A stretch of DNA of 64,000 nucleotides from Ciona intestinalis. Lineage: Eukaryota > Chordata > Ascidiacea > Phlebobranchia > Cionidae. Shown here one piece after another: positions 37,101-62,408 of this stretch. Position numbers and translations under genes: made by a program. The notes beneath the pieces were generated by a model. The model saw nothing but the letters and a program-made list of their open reading frames with translations. It was not told the origin of the DNA and searched no databases. How positions within the stretch are numbered: the first letter of the stretch is position 1; each line of letters opens with the position of its first letter. The stretch is taken from assembly GCF_000224145.3 (NCBI RefSeq), contig NC_020173.2, forward strand, positions 4,475,001-4,539,000, written 5' to 3'.

Positions 37101-39807
37101 GGAACTTATTTATGTTATAGAAATCGCAGGTATATTGACCGTGTTTACACTTGTGTAGCATCGACGTCACTATCTTAGGCAGATTACATTAATTATATAA
37201 CCGCCTTGAAATTTTGTCTCGCTAATGCAATTTAGTAATATGCGACAAGTTTTATGGTGCCAGTTTAAAGACGAATGCAAAGTGTTAGCTAAAAAACGCA
37301 GATATGGTCACTAATAAACAAAATACATAGTTTAATTGTGGATAATGCTGTGGAAAACTTTGCTGCAACATTGAATAATAATAATGATCTTTAAATACGG
37401 GATTTTCTCTCATACATCATAAATCGCACGGTTTGAAAAAGCGCGTTAAGCGCATTTCAAAACGTGACTGGCATGCACAACTTTGTATAACGGTATTGCC
37501 CGTTATGTACCACGCGACATGTGTCATGTAATTTTCTATCATCCGACGACGCAGCTAAGCTTGGTGGTAACCCTGTCAATTTGGCTGGCACTTGACCATT
37601 TCCTCTGAATGACTTTGCTGTCAAATTTAATGACCAAACCCGGGTCACCAAAAACTCTTTCATCAGTTGTCGTGAAATGACAGCAAGATTCGCACGTTGC
37701 TTGACGTCACACATTATTGGCGTACGTTTCATATTAAACTTTAAATATTAAATGACCGTTTGCGGACACAAAACTGAAGTTAAACGACAACACACCAGTC
37801 AAGGAAAGAATGCCGACATCCCGATTCCAAAACTTATGAATAAATCCGCAAGTATGCTGTATATATAATCGCGTTTTTTGTTGGTTGAATTGGTCCTAAA
37901 GATAAAGAAGGGTGAATAAATATAAGCGTACAAAAAATTATCAACAGAAGCCCGTATAAAAATGTTGGGCGACGCGTAATATAGAGGGACTCGTATTTTG
38001 TATAGAAGGCAATTCTGTCCTGTATCCAATTTTCACACACCAAATCGATGTGAAATGTCATACAGTTTTCTGCTTTTGACAAAAACAACAGTACCATAGA
38101 GCCATAAAAATAAAATGCACAGAATCGCGAACAATAGGTTGAATTTTCGTGTAAAACATGCATCAGTTACCGAAAGAACTGCGACGCTGCAAGTGAGCAA
38201 GAATTGCGAACCAAGCTGTCTAGGTTTTTTAATAGCAATACGTAGAAAATTATGATGTTGTTCAGTGTACTGATCACACTACAACGTTCCATTATGATGA
38301 CGGAAGGCGTGACGCGGCGTGTCTGTAGCCCATTTACTACACGCGTGCATCAAAATAAACAATATTTTTAATCTACAGCACACACGTTTTCTGTCGATAC
38401 AATATCAAACCAAACCAAGACAATAAAAAACGGTAATTTATTCCAATCAATAAACATTCAAACGGATTGTGAAACGATAGCTAGTAAGGTCAGGAGAGCA
38501 ATGTACAGTTGGCTGATGATGGCTGTCCACCACGTTTAAAGCGGTAAAGGTAGTGTTACATGGGCATGCAATTCGCATGGAACTGTAAATGAAAAAAAAT
38601 GATTACATAGTATAGCTGTACCCAGTCACTGTTGCAAAAATATCAGTTATTTTTCAACAGAAACGTTCAATGCAACCGGTAACGAGCACACGATAACGTA
38701 GAAACACGTCGAGAGTTGTATGCAGTTAATTGTGAGCTCTGCATGATGTAAACATTACAATTATATTGTATGCAAACGGCAACACACGTAATTGGGAGCT
38801 AACGGTATTAAGTAGCAGCTGGTATTGCCAGCAAAATGCGTCAAAACAATGTTGTTTCTTGTTAACAGGAAGAGAAAGAAACAGAGACGCTGATGCGGTA
38901 GCGTCATGCCAAGGTTTATATATATCTTTGCACAGATTACACGGTTTCCCGGAGTGTGCAACATTAGCCAAGCCCGTTGCCCTGGGGAAATATAAAGAGA
39001 GGATAATACTGGAAAGAGACAAAAGCAATTGTTCCCGTCTCGTCCTTTCCTGGTGACAACAATGAAACTGGAAGGGGGAAAAGGGATGTGAATACAAAAG
39101 AACAATTTATACAGTGACGGTCGCCTAAGCGCAACAAACACATAAATATCCAAGAATTAACTTGTCATTAACGCGATCACGTAATACGCAATGTTGTGGT
39201 TTTGAAAAATATTACGCATGATTACGAGTAGTTTAAACCCATTTTAAGAACTGTATACCAAATAAATTTAAAACATGCTTTGAATTAAGTATGTTCCTGT
39301 GATTGGTAAATGAAAAATTACAATATTATAAGAAAATTCGATAACAGTTTCTGCGTAGATTGTAAAATAACACATGTTTATGGCAGCAAAATTGAAAGTT
39401 TTGTAACAAGCACTATAAAGTCACATTGGGTCCTATACTCCTATGTGAAAACACAGCGGCTATTTTCCTGTTTTCTAAAAAAAATCTAAAAAGAAATACA
39501 GAATGTGGTGTTGGTTAAAGAAAAACAGTTATGCAGATTCTGGCTTGCCCAAACTCTTGGTAAAACAAAAAGCAATTAAAATAATGACCAATCTTTCAGT
39601 AAGAAGATACTAAAACAAAACGAGAAAAAGAAATGGAACAATTGGAAAGAAATGCTAGACATTGTGTAAAAACTTCAATACAGGGGGTACTGTCATCTCA
39701 AACAGGTTAACTAGTGAGAATATAACACAGCACTCAACCTGTAATCTCACTTGGTACGAGATAAACCTCAAAGTTTTGGGTGCAGAGCAATGTTGAAGGA
39801 AATAAAG
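37101..39807. other. Spacer and probable RNF24/122 3' UTR
   Basis: No supported coding exon. Overlapping frames of 96-130 codons at 38726-39153 lie on both strands and have no recognisable features. AATAAA on the minus strand at 38437-38442 could end the RNF24/122-like transcript, giving a 3' UTR of about 1.4 kb; the rest is CpG-rich spacer. Confidence 0.45.
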
Positions 39808-42055
39808 TCAAACCTGGCTTGGGAACAACCCAGCAGGTGCACCCATTGTAGCAGGGATTGTAAAAGAAGTTCCAGCGCCACCACCGGTGCTGGCGTGACT
39901 GTGGTAATGGACCGAAATATGGGACATACACATGGGACACGTAGGGCGTAATTCTAACCACTTACATAGGCATCTGTTGAGAAGAAATATCTTGTTTACT
40001 GAGTTGCATAGAGTCAATGTACTGATATTGCAAATACAGAAATAAAAAGTCACAACACAATGCACACACAGTATAGTTGAAATTCTTAATACAAAATATA
40101 TAACAATTGGTCGCTGCAGCAAAACACTGCCCAAGAAAACTTACTTTTTATGGAAAACGTGATGACATGGACATATTGCTAAAACTTCCTTTTTTTTAAA
40201 ATCTTCAAGGCAGACTGGGCAGGTCTGGAAAAAAATAATAAATGTTCATAAAAAACTAGAATACTGGGTGTACTCGTGTACATACTAAAAAGAAAGCAGA
40301 AATCACAAAACACATAGTATAAAATATCCTGCGGTTGCTACCAGGTACAACATATTCTAGAAACTACTATTCTAGCAAATGATTATTGTGACCAACATTT
40401 TGAGAATTGTAATGGTTAACAAAGCATGAAAATTTTAATTTTAATGTAATTGAGTTAAAAATAAACAGGTTTAATAATATAATATGTAATAAGTTACTTC
40501 ATTTTTTGTATCTTCTAATGGGTTTTCTTTCTTCTTGTTTAAAATAACCTGCCATGAATATAAAGGGTAATAAACAAGAACCTTACATGAAGAAACTCCT
40601 GTACATTAAGGGTATTAAATTGATAGGGATGCGACCACAGACTGGCACATCAATGTTATGAAAATGTTATACTGCAAAAAAGAGTATGGCAATACTCTTA
40701 TTCTTGTTATTGTTTGTGTCTTGTGTACCAAACTTTTAAACAGCTGCAAAATAGTTCCAAAGATTATTGTACCAAAAAGTGGAACTTCATTGTTTCAGAT
40801 ATTAATTCTGTATAAGCCAAATGGTTTGGTTTTACTATAACTATTAGGAAGTGGATGGCATTAAATAGCTTGGGACAACATTTATTCTTAATTGACTTCT
40901 GTCATTACTGCAAACCATAATGCATGGAACACGAAGCACATGTAAGCCTACAACAAGGTAAAGAAAAGTTCATGCATATTTTATTTCCAATTTGTGAAAC
41001 TGTAAACAAGAATTTAGCTCACCTTTTTATAACCTTTAATTCTGCTTCGATGCTTACGCAACCTATTAAATTTGAAGGCTAATTTAGATGGGCAATAAAC
41101 ACAAGTGATTAACTATACTGTGATAACTAAAATATAAGAATGTAGAGATTTGTATGTAAAGCAGTAAAAGCACTGGACTATAAATTTGAATGTTTACAAA
41201 CAGTGGCAATGTAGAACACATTTTTGTTGCAGGATAAAATGGATTAACGGACATACCAACCAAAAATCAAACATTGTTTATGGTTAGAGAAAGATACTTA
41301 ACATGTTCTATTTTACAAGACTTTTGTCAAAAAGCTGTTTCAATGTTTAAAATTTGGATGGTACTGGTACCTTTATATCACATTTGAGCATCTTTGTCTA
41401 CCTATATACAAAGTTCATTTTTTCGTTGGTACGTTCCTATAACTTATCTATTTAGTGTTTTTACCGGGCTAGGTAACAGCAGAAGGCAAAGCTTAATGCG
41501 AGTATAAAAGTACCAACAGCAACCATGGGTAGAGCCATTTTAAAAGGAAGTGAATTGTACGAGATATCCCCCTCACCACCAACTCCTGTGTTTCCATTGT
41601 TATCATCTGACTGCAGAAAAATAGAAATTGTTTTATGCATATTCGGAAGATTTATGTAAAAATAAAAATTGTGTTTTGTAATTCAAGCTTGATCAATACT
41701 CAGTCCTGCATATGCGGTGCACCAGTATGTGTCGTGTTTTTGCTTTTTATCCAGAATTAAGACCAGTTGTGTGTTTTATTCCCTAAATTTAGGGTAACTT
41801 TTAATGAAAGCTTGTGCAAGTCTTTAATTTAACCTGAGTGAACATACAAATACACAAAAACTCAAAAAGTAACTCAAAATGCCAATATGATTAAAAAACA
41901 TTGACATATTTTATACTAGTTGTAAACACTAAACAGTCATGTACAGTATATACCTCACATTCATAAAGTATATGACTCACACTCAGGTTGGCATATTATC
42001 AACAAAACCGAAGAAAACAACATAAAAACAACATATTTTATACAGGACTTACCAT
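39808..42055 (-). CDS. RNF24/RNF122-like membrane RING-H2 E3 ubiquitin ligase
   Basis: About 161 residues in five coding exons. The first coding exon contributes only the ATG (42053-42055), directly followed by a GTAAGT donor. The next (about 41468-41611) gives an acidic/Asn-rich lead and one membrane span, [16 protein letters not shown], ending in FCCYLAR. Then [13 protein letters not shown] (41027-41070), [17 protein letters not shown] (about 40500-40550), and the RING-H2 in two exons (about 40145-40226 and 39808-39977): [26 protein letters not shown]. The eight zinc ligands (C3H2C3) are all present. The CCYL.RLR junction and KWLE..R..CP.C match human RNF24/RNF122 closely. The C-terminal tail is Gly/Ser/Ala-rich and not conserved. 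An alternative unspliced start at 41640 (MHKTISIF) is also in frame. Confidence 0.9.
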
Positions 42056-43601
42056 TGTGAAAATAAGATCGTATATTCTTTCAAGATCAATGATGACAAA
42101 TTACTAGGCACAAAATTGAACAATTTTTTTCAGTATCAGTAACTTAAAATATGCTTAGTTGAGTAAGTCTGGTAGAGAGTAAGTCGTATTAATTTCCTTT
42201 TCGATGTTGCTATAGTAAATTTACTTTTAATTGGGACATAAAATGATACATTTCTTTAAAATGGCACACATTTTACAATAATGGTAATAGTAGTAATCCG
42301 CTAACATAGAAAAACAATGTTTCTTTAAATTGTTACATAAGGGCATCATATATTGTATTACCGAAATTCTATATATAGTACAGGCTACACAATTATAATT
42401 GTAAAAGAAGTTACATCACATAGGCTACGGATTTCACTAAAAAATAGAATCAATACAGAAAAACATTTCAACAAAGTGAATTTATTTTTTACTGTTATTT
42501 TATAACTTCAGTTTCTTTCCGTCTAAACAAAAATAAAATGGCACAGATACATGTTTCCTTGAACTTTATACTCTATACACGCCTTTGTTGTGCCGGTATT
42601 AAACGAACCTTTTGTGTCATTCTACTGTAATATCCAAAACACTCCCAAGACCTCTTTTCAAACAAGGAACTCATGGATTTGTTTACGACCTGTAGCTGAA
42701 GAAAGGACGCTTGCGGGCCGTCAGCTGATAACCAGTCACCCGTAACCAAAGGCATTGACGTCATCCCCTTTTTCTTATTATACTCACGGGAACTGTGACC
42801 GGCGGCGGCAACCCGATCTAAAAGACTTGAAATGACAAAGAATACGATACAACTGGGGTCTTTTGAACAGGTAATTTCTTTTCTCACGTAACATGGTAGC
42901 TGCCTGGAACTTTTGGGCTTGATTGCGCTTACACTAGCTATCAATAACCGGGGGGTTTTAGGTTAATGATTACTTAGTTGTCTGGCAACCCGACCCAATA
43001 CATTGCAAACAAACAAACACACCCATTACACTACACTTTAACATACACGCAACGAGTTGATGCCTGTATAGTGCGATATATTGGCTTAATACAGTTTACT
43101 GTTACATTTTGAACTCCCACTTTTCCAAAACATGTCTTAGAATTTTAGATCAATAATTTCAATCTTTAAAACTAACCAGTCAATAAACGCTCAATAAGCA
43201 GTTACGTCCAGTGCACTGTTTCTCCGTATTCCATAAACTAGCCAAGCAAATTCCTCAGTGGTTGTTTAACGGCGTTCACCAACGTCAACAATTTAAATAG
43301 CACACCAGTCGTCATATGTGAGACTCCCGGCGTTGCAATTATTTTATTAGGAAATCCATCATCATTGGGCGCATATTAGGCCAACAAATATAGCCGTAGC
43401 TACATGAAATTAAATCGACCCGCGGTATTTGCTAGGCCTCGCTTGACGAAACAGCAGCAAGAAATACCGAACAATGATTGTTAGAGAAAAATTTTGCGCG
43501 TTCTAAAAAAGTATGGTCAAAAACTGAGTGAATGAAACTAACGCAAATTGACGCAGCGTTTTTGTGGGGTTCACAAATTTAAGGAAAATCATGTTTTCGT
43601 T
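42056..43601. other. Spacer between RNF24/122-like 5' end and DDB1 3' end
   Basis: It contains the RNF24/122-like promoter side with a CRE-like TGACGTCA at 42756-42763, and the DDB1 3' UTR with AATAAA on the minus strand at 43343-43348, about 255 bases past the DDB1 stop. A 123-codon frame at 42573-42944 has no recognisable domain and is probably 5' UTR or chance. Confidence 0.5.
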
Positions 43602-55945
<12,344 letters not shown>

Positions 55946-56231
55946 CTTAATTTACAACATCAGTATTTAATACATTCACTATTGAGATTCTTTGATTAAG
56001 TTACACATAGGTTGCAATGGAATTTATAAGAAACTTTGTTAAAAATAAAAGACTTACTTCAATATGGAATTAGTATTTTACACAAAAGCCCAAAAATCCC
56101 ACTGAAACAAAAGGTATTTTACTTGCATAAAACATATGTCTCCCACACATTTTTACTGAATGTATCTTTCTACCAGTATCAGAAAATACTTAACAGCTTT
56201 ATCAAAACTATTGCATGCAGAACAAATAACA
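55946..56231 (-). promoter_or_regulatory. Short NFKBIL1-DDB1 intercistronic spacer
   Basis: Only 286 bases separate the NFKBIL1 stop from the DDB1 ATG. I find no AATAAA on the minus strand; the only near-signal is ATTAAA at 55966-55971, some 21 bases before the DDB1 ATG. The bases just before the ATG read AATTAAG, a possible 3' splice site. This compact layout fits an operon spacer but could also hold a small DDB1 promoter. Confidence 0.5.
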
Positions 56232-57362
56232 TTAAAATGTTTTTAGAACATTATTTAAAGCTTGTGATAAAGTTTTGACTGTGTCCAATATTGATTCTTT
56301 ATCATTATCTGCAAGGAGGTTGCTACATCTTTGCGCGAATTTATCTGGATGCCAAAGGATCAGTTGCTTTAAAATATATTTTCTTTTTACTTTGTTATCC
56401 CCAGCAGGTTGGCCGGTCATAATTACTTCCATCATTTCATCCATTGACCCAAGACAAGGCCATGGTATATCCTTGAAACGCAGTTTCTTTTTATCGTCAT
56501 CTGCAACTGAATCTTTGTGTTTTGTCATCTTTTCTTTGTAGTTTTTGTGTTTCGACTCCAAAATTTCATCTTTCATTGCTTGTCTTCTCTTCCTATAATT
56601 CTCATGTTCTCTCTCCATCCGATCAGTCATGTCCTTTACCTCTGCTCTCTTCCTCTTCTTGTTCTCCTCTTTTCTCCTCTGATTACTGACAACTTTTGAT
56701 TGATTTTTCCTCCTATACTCCTCAGCCATCTGATCCGCCCATTGCTCAAAAGTCGGATAATCAGGAACAAAATCATCCCAATTTTCATTAAGTATAAAAT
56801 TATCTCGGACCCCAACGTCCGCACAGTCATCATCCCATTCGTTTCTCAACTTCTCCTTCCACTTCTTTTCCTCTGAATCTTCCTCCTCTTCCTCTTGATC
56901 CTTATAACAACTTCCAACCTCTTCCTTCCAAGCGTTTTCCTCGTCCTCCTTTCTAGCAGTATACCTCTCCTTTGCATCCTTCAGTAGCTGACTAGAAGTC
57001 TCCCTCCACTTGTTCTCCCATGACAGAACATCAGGATAATCTCGAATCAAAGGATCTATGAGATTTTTATACCCAGAATAATTCCCCTCCTCACCCACGA
57101 ACTTTGCAGCCAAATGCAGCGGCGTTTCTTTGTTCTTATCCAACATCTCAGCACTCGCACCAAACCTTAGCAAGCATCTTACTACAGCATCATCACCAAA
57201 CAAGCAAGCCACATGCAGCGGTGTTCTGTTCAGATCTCCAGATTTAAAGTTTAAGTTAAGATCCACATTCTTCTTAGTGTATGTTTCAAGGTAGTGTTTA
57301 AGTTTTAGCAGGTAACCACTTTGAACATAGTTTAGAACTTTCTGCTTGACCCGCTTGTGCAT
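56232..57362 (-). CDS. NFKBIL1 (I-kappa-B-like protein), intronless
   Basis: A single 376-codon exon, close to the 381 residues of human NFKBIL1. Two ankyrin repeats lie at about residues 45-90 (NRTPLHVACLFGDDAVVRC and KETPLHLAAKFVG). A Glu/Lys-rich region with EKKWKEKLRNEWDDD follows, then a long basic coiled coil. The C-terminal block carries the family signatures RFKDIPWPCLG (near 297), ILWHPDKF (J-domain-like HPD, near 338) and LSQALNNVL (near 365). The vertebrate protein is nuclear and linked to innate signalling and pre-mRNA processing; the role here is inferred from the family. The start follows an orphan 3' splice site by 43 bases. Confidence 0.94.
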   Translation of the reverse strand: MHKRVKQKVLNYVQSGYLLKLKHYLETYTKKNVDLNLNFKSGDLNRTPLHVACLFGDDAVVRCLLRFGASAEMLDKNKETPLHLAAKFVGEEGNYSGYKNLIDPLIRDYPDVLSWENKWRETSSQLLKDAKERYTARKEDEENAWKEEVGSCYKDQEEEEEDSEEKKWKEKLRNEWDDDCADVGVRDNFILNENWDDFVPDYPTFEQWADQMAEEYRRKNQSKVVSNQRRKEENKKRKRAEVKDMTDRMEREHENYRKRRQAMKDEILESKHKNYKEKMTKHKDSVADDDKKKLRFKDIPWPCLGSMDEMMEVIMTGQPAGDNKVKRKYILKQLILWHPDKFAQRCSNLLADNDKESILDTVKTLSQALNNVLKTF

Positions 57363-57404
57363 CGCATCAGGTTTTGTCTTTGATATAAGTATCTAACTTT
57401 TAAC

Positions 57405-57409
57405 TCTGT
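57405..57409 (-). promoter_or_regulatory. Orphan 3' splice site, candidate trans-splice acceptor of NFKBIL1
   Basis: On the minus strand TTTGCTTCTTACAG precedes position 57405, 43 bases before the ATG of a gene with no other intron. No donor of a cis exon is evident between it and the RAB28 stop. Spliced-leader trans-splicing is known in Ciona, so this is a natural candidate. Confidence 0.5.
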
Positions 57410-57992
57410 AAGAAGCAAATACACAAAATATTATATAATGTGGACATAGATGGCATAAAAATAAAACTTTTAAAATTTACAAAAATGAATAAAAAACGTG
57501 CTAAAGACTGAAATAGAATCATAGAATTTTGCCAACTGGTGTTACTTGTAAGCAATAACAATGTATAGCACAACCCAGAATACACTGTACATAGCCTATA
57601 CCAAAAACTTGCAAAAGCAGAATCACAGTTAATGCTAAAATTGAAGCACCAAAACATTGTACAAGCCAGACATTCTAAATATAAAACTATAAAATACTCA
57701 TTTACAGAAAAAAAATCACATTCGTCATTTACTAAAGGGAAAAAAATATATAGACAATGAAACCAATGTAAAACAAGACGGAACAGGAGCATTGAAACAC
57801 TACTCTCTAATTTGTACAAAGGTACCACAAGACAACTATTAAAAATAGTTAGACAACTATTAAAAATAGTTAAGTGCAAGTCATCAAAAAGTCTCTCGCA
57901 AATTCGTAAAAGTATTAGTAAATGTTAACAACCATTAATTGTATCATTTGTATGCATGGTTGCAAATTGCTGGTTCAGTGTACAAGATTTTT
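57410..57992 (-). other. RAB28-NFKBIL1 spacer
   Basis: I see no AATAAA or ATTAAA on the minus strand. A 21-base unit (AGACAACTATTAAAAATAGTT) is repeated twice at about 57829-57870, and each unit can fold (AACTATT/AATAGTT). A 159-codon frame at 57400-57879 is A/T-rich with no recognisable domain. Confidence 0.5.
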
Positions 57993-60907
57993 TCATTGGA
58001 TAACACAGATGCTGCTTTTGGTTTTAGTTGATCTAGTTTTAACTGATGGTGAACTTGCTTTACTTGCTTGGACTTCCGCTTTCATTACACGCTGTGTAAA
58101 AACATGTTTAAATATTGTGTACCATAAATATAATTCGGAAAATATTCCTTGTTTACTATCAAATAGGGCGAAAAAGGAGACTGAAAATAGGTTCCATCTT
58201 ACTGCAATAATAAGCCTTCTTAATCTATTCTTAAAATACTAACAAATACAGTCTTACACTTAAAGTTAATACAATTCATTGTCGCAACCCCTGGAAATTT
58301 TATAAATATACCACTGTCTACCCTACTATATGGTAGTTCAACTCACATGAGCCCCATCAACTTCTGCTTTCGATAATTTTATCTTTAAAATATCAGCAGC
58401 AAGTTTCTTGAAACATAATTCCACCTGAAACAAGCTATATTTGTCAATACTGTTTGTATTGGGCCAGGGGATTATAATATTATGAAGGAACGCCCAGGAT
58501 ACATCCCAATTTATTTTTCATTAAATTATATTATTGATTTTTTTATCAATTTAATAAGTTGCTGTTCAAAACTATAAACAGGGATGCTAATAACAAATGT
58601 TTAGTGTTACTGTTATCTAAATATTAAATGATTGATAATTAGATAAAAATACATAAAAAACATGTATCTAATAATGTGGAAAATACATCAACTTGAGTCT
58701 TGACATAACACCCAACTTACCGAATCCCCAGTTTTTGCTGATATGAAATGACTTGACATATTATTTTCAGCTGCATAACTTTCATGTTTCTTTTTGTTTA
58801 CTGCACGTTGATGTTCCAAATCAACTGTTGTAAAACAAAGGTGTTCAGAAAGTCACTGTGCACTTATTTATTTACACACATGTTTCAGTATAGAATCGGA
58901 AGGTAATTATAAATGATGTTAAAAATGTCTGTTAGCATTAATACTCGCCCTCGGCCTTATTTTTTTATTTCTAAACACCTTAATCATAAATATAAAAAAC
59001 TTATAGGAACAGTGTACAGTGACTTTCCATACACCCTGTATAAGGTTAACCTAATTATAAAATAAACATCCAAATAACTCAAATCAAAACCAGATGTTTC
59101 TTACTCATGTAACAGACACATTTAAAACATCCTAATAACAATATTTATTTATTGCTAGCAGTTTTACTTTTACATGTTAACGGAACTCACATTCTCAAAC
59201 TCTGTGGTGACTTTTGAGGTTATACTGGAGGTGCCAATTTAAACATTACATTATGCTTGGTAGCAAATTCAATTTGACAATGAAATGCAGTGTCAAAGTA
59301 TGGGTATTGAGCAAAAATCTCATGTGCCATAACGAGCCATACTATAGAACCTCACCCCCACAGAATAAAATATAGGGTAGCAACAGCAGCAGAATATTCG
59401 TTAATTTTCCTGATTTTACCTTTATTTCCAACCAACGTAAAATAAGGTTTGTTCGACAGGTCACATGACTGAACAGCTGACATCCATTCTTCGATGTTTT
59501 GGAAACTCTGAAGATTTGTGATGTCATACAGTAAAACAAACCCCTGTAAAACAAAGAAAACAATACATTATAACATAAATTATAAAGCTGAAATTTTTTA
59601 AGTTAACTTTAAGTTGAAATATTTAAGTTAATTTTTGGGTAACTTTAATTTGCTCAGAATAGGTTTAAAGGGAGAGTTCAAAACCAATAAAATACAATAA
59701 ATAACACATTCCAATATTTTCAAATGTGACCATTATTTGCATTCACAATAAATCTTAAGATTCTTAACCCCAACACATAACAATATATACATATATACTA
59801 TTTATAAATAATACACACATACTCCCAACTTACATTTGCTCCATAAATATATTTATCGAACATGGAACCACCAAGGTTCTGACCACCCACGTCACAAACT
59901 TGTAATGTAACGTTGTGGTTGCCTATAATAAAATTATTTTATATATATATATACCAGCAAAACTCTTTATAACCTAAAACATTAGTACATGACATAGGCA
60001 TAGCTACAATAACAGAAACTGATGTGCCATGCATAGGTAGCCTATTATATATAAATTATAAAATCATTTTAGGTAAAATAAATGCTTTACATAACTATAG
60101 TTTTATAATCAAAAGGAATACTTTTTATTTATCTTCGATTACCAAAACATTATACAAAAAAAAACGTACTAAGAATAAAATAAGTAATAGAGCAATCGAA
60201 TGGTTAAAGTCATAAAGAGCATGGCTTTTAAAAAGTCATTCTATTCCTTTGTAGTCAAGTGTTAAACTGATATCAGTATACAACTCTGCAACCACATATA
60301 CCTGGTAAAACGATCCTTTTAAGGTAAAAATCAACACCCAGAGTTTGGTCGTAAGATTTAACGAATTGATCTTGTGTGTATCTTGTGATGGTTGATGTCT
60401 GAAATTAAAACACATTGCATGAAAATATCAACTGTAAACAAAAAAATTGATATCAATGGTAAAATGTGCTGCAATATGACAATATGTGTTAAGATTCAGT
60501 TTCAAAAGGTGGAGCCAACTACATATATTACTAGTTGTTGGCTGAATATCGATTGAGTATTTCGATGCCCTTGACCAAGAGTAAAAAGTTTGGTAGATAA
60601 CATGAATTCTGTCGGAAAAAATGCCTAAATTTAAACTTGCATTGTTTTAAAACTGTAACGGTGAGATCGTACATGGTGGCACAACATGGATATTTATATT
60701 TTAAAATCAAAACCTAATCATTGCTTCGTAGTCATATTTATCAGGTAGATGTGCAGGCATTTATATATAATGCGAATCCGCACTTGATATTAAAATATAA
60801 ATTCACAAAGTTAAAACACAATACAGCACCTTCCCACTTCCTCCATCACCAAGAACAACAATTTTTAATCGAGTGTCTGGAACTTCTTCATCTTCCGAGT
60901 CGGACAT
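57993..60907 (-). CDS. RAB28, Rab-like small GTPase (seven exons)
   Basis: Exons at 60830-60907, about 60302-60398, 59834-59922, 59421-59546, 58721-58828, about 58348-58424 and about 57993-58093 encode about 222 residues (human 221). Motifs: P-loop GDGGSGKTS (19-27), switch [12 protein letters not shown] (human WDIGGQ: Trp is Cys here, and the DxGGQ form typical of RAB28 is kept), GNKVDLEH (G4), ISAKTGDS (G5), and a C-terminal CVIQ CaaX box, so it should be farnesylated as in RAB28 and not double-geranylgeranylated. RAB28 acts at the ciliary base and in membrane traffic. Exon 6 ends GAH at a strong GTGAGT donor; reading into that intron gives VS-stop, a form without CaaX. Confidence 0.95.
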
Positions 60908-62408
60908 CACTACCAACCTCAATGACACAACAATGGCAGATTGCAGATGTGTAATAAAATATGGGTATACCCTAAAATTTTAAATGAAAATGTTGATTTC
61001 CTGTTGTATATACATAGTCTAAAGTCAATATGTGGAACAGTGTATAAGATATTAAAGATAATAGGTGACAGAATGACAGCCAACAAAATATATATCATCT
61101 TAGGCTAAAGCTATCACTCTCAAGGCACTTCACTATACTACATATATACTTATTTACATGCATCGTATGATTATACCTTTTAGCTAATTATTAATTGGAT
61201 TTTTTACTTCGAAAAAAAAAAACTAAAAACAAAACAAACCAACACACGTTGCTAATACAACCCGATGATAAACACTTTACGTCTAACCTTGCAAATATCC
61301 TTTTTCGCCCGCTCTCTCATAATTTTACCTACTTCACTCACTCTCTCATGTTTTTAGCGTTTAAAATTCCCATAACGATTAAATTCGAAAAATATATTTT
61401 GGCAATTAAATGCGAAAAGAGGAAAAGCATAATATGGGACTTTATATTCTACTTATACGCGGATATGTACTGTAAAATAAATTGATGCTCCAAATCTGAG
61501 AAGGTATGAGAATATTTTGAGGTAGCATACCTCCTGATAAATGATTTTAAAAACACATTATGCCACAGATTCTTTTGAGTTTAGAAGTATTGACAAAAGT
61601 TGCTTAATATGCCTGCAATAGTCCTGAATATCGATAAAATACCTAAATGCTCTTAACTAGGATCAGATGCATATAGGGCCTAACATATAGGCTTATACTA
61701 GTGTACAGTCATCGTACACGATGGTGCAGTTGTAAAGAGCTGTCTAAATGCGTTTTTTGCAAGAAATAAGACAAAATAAGTTTCAACAACATATCGTATT
61801 CGCGGATCAACACAATACAATTAAATTCGGTAAGCAACAGCACGGCAACTGGCGCTTTAATAGAACATATTATATAAAAAAGAAATAGTAAAGAAAATTG
61901 TCGCGGCAAACACCCGGGACGAAATAGGAGTATGAGAAAGTACTGGAAATGAGTTAGTGCTTGGTATCGTAACGAAGGAAATATAGGATAGCATGTTTAC
62001 AAACTACAACAATGCAATAGACCGACGGGTTTGTGTTGGTGCCTCGTAGAAAGAAAGAACAAAACGTATTGAAATAAATTAGAAAGAACGATAAATACTT
62101 CTAGGTCGGTAAAACAATATTTGTGATAACTTGTTGCATTGGTATCGTAGCATGGTGTGGGAGTGTGAGTACAAACAGTGAGAACGGAATTTGTGACTCA
62201 TGTCTGATATGGAACTTACGCGTTTTAAGCGATGGAAAACGATTGCAACTGCTTGTACATCTCTAATGTCTCGCAGTGCTAGACGTTTTCAGCCATTGTG
62301 TATTCGGGACGGGTCCTCTGCTCCTACGGTACGCTCTCTTGGCTTGTGGCCACTTAACGATCAAGAATTGGTTTTCGCTGCTCCACAGCGATGGCTAGCG
62401 GTTGCTTT
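60908..62408. other. Spacer between PDZRN-like 3' end and RAB28 start
   Basis: No supported exon. A/T-rich to about 61.9 kb and CpG-rich after that. It should hold the 3' UTR of the PDZRN-like gene and the RAB28 promoter; I find no clear AATAAA on the minus strand near the PDZRN-like stop. Confidence 0.45.

Noticed and set aside
37457-37732. 91-codon minus-strand frame in the SEPHS-RNF24/122 spacer
   Set aside because: No domain, no partner exons and no similarity I recognise.
42573-42944. 123-codon minus-strand frame upstream of the RNF24/122-like gene
   Set aside because: No domain, contains a CRE-like site, and lies where the promoter and 5' UTR are expected.
57400-57879. 159-codon minus-strand frame between RAB28 and NFKBIL1
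   Set aside because: Phe/Leu/Tyr-rich translation of A/T-rich spacer without domain or splice support.
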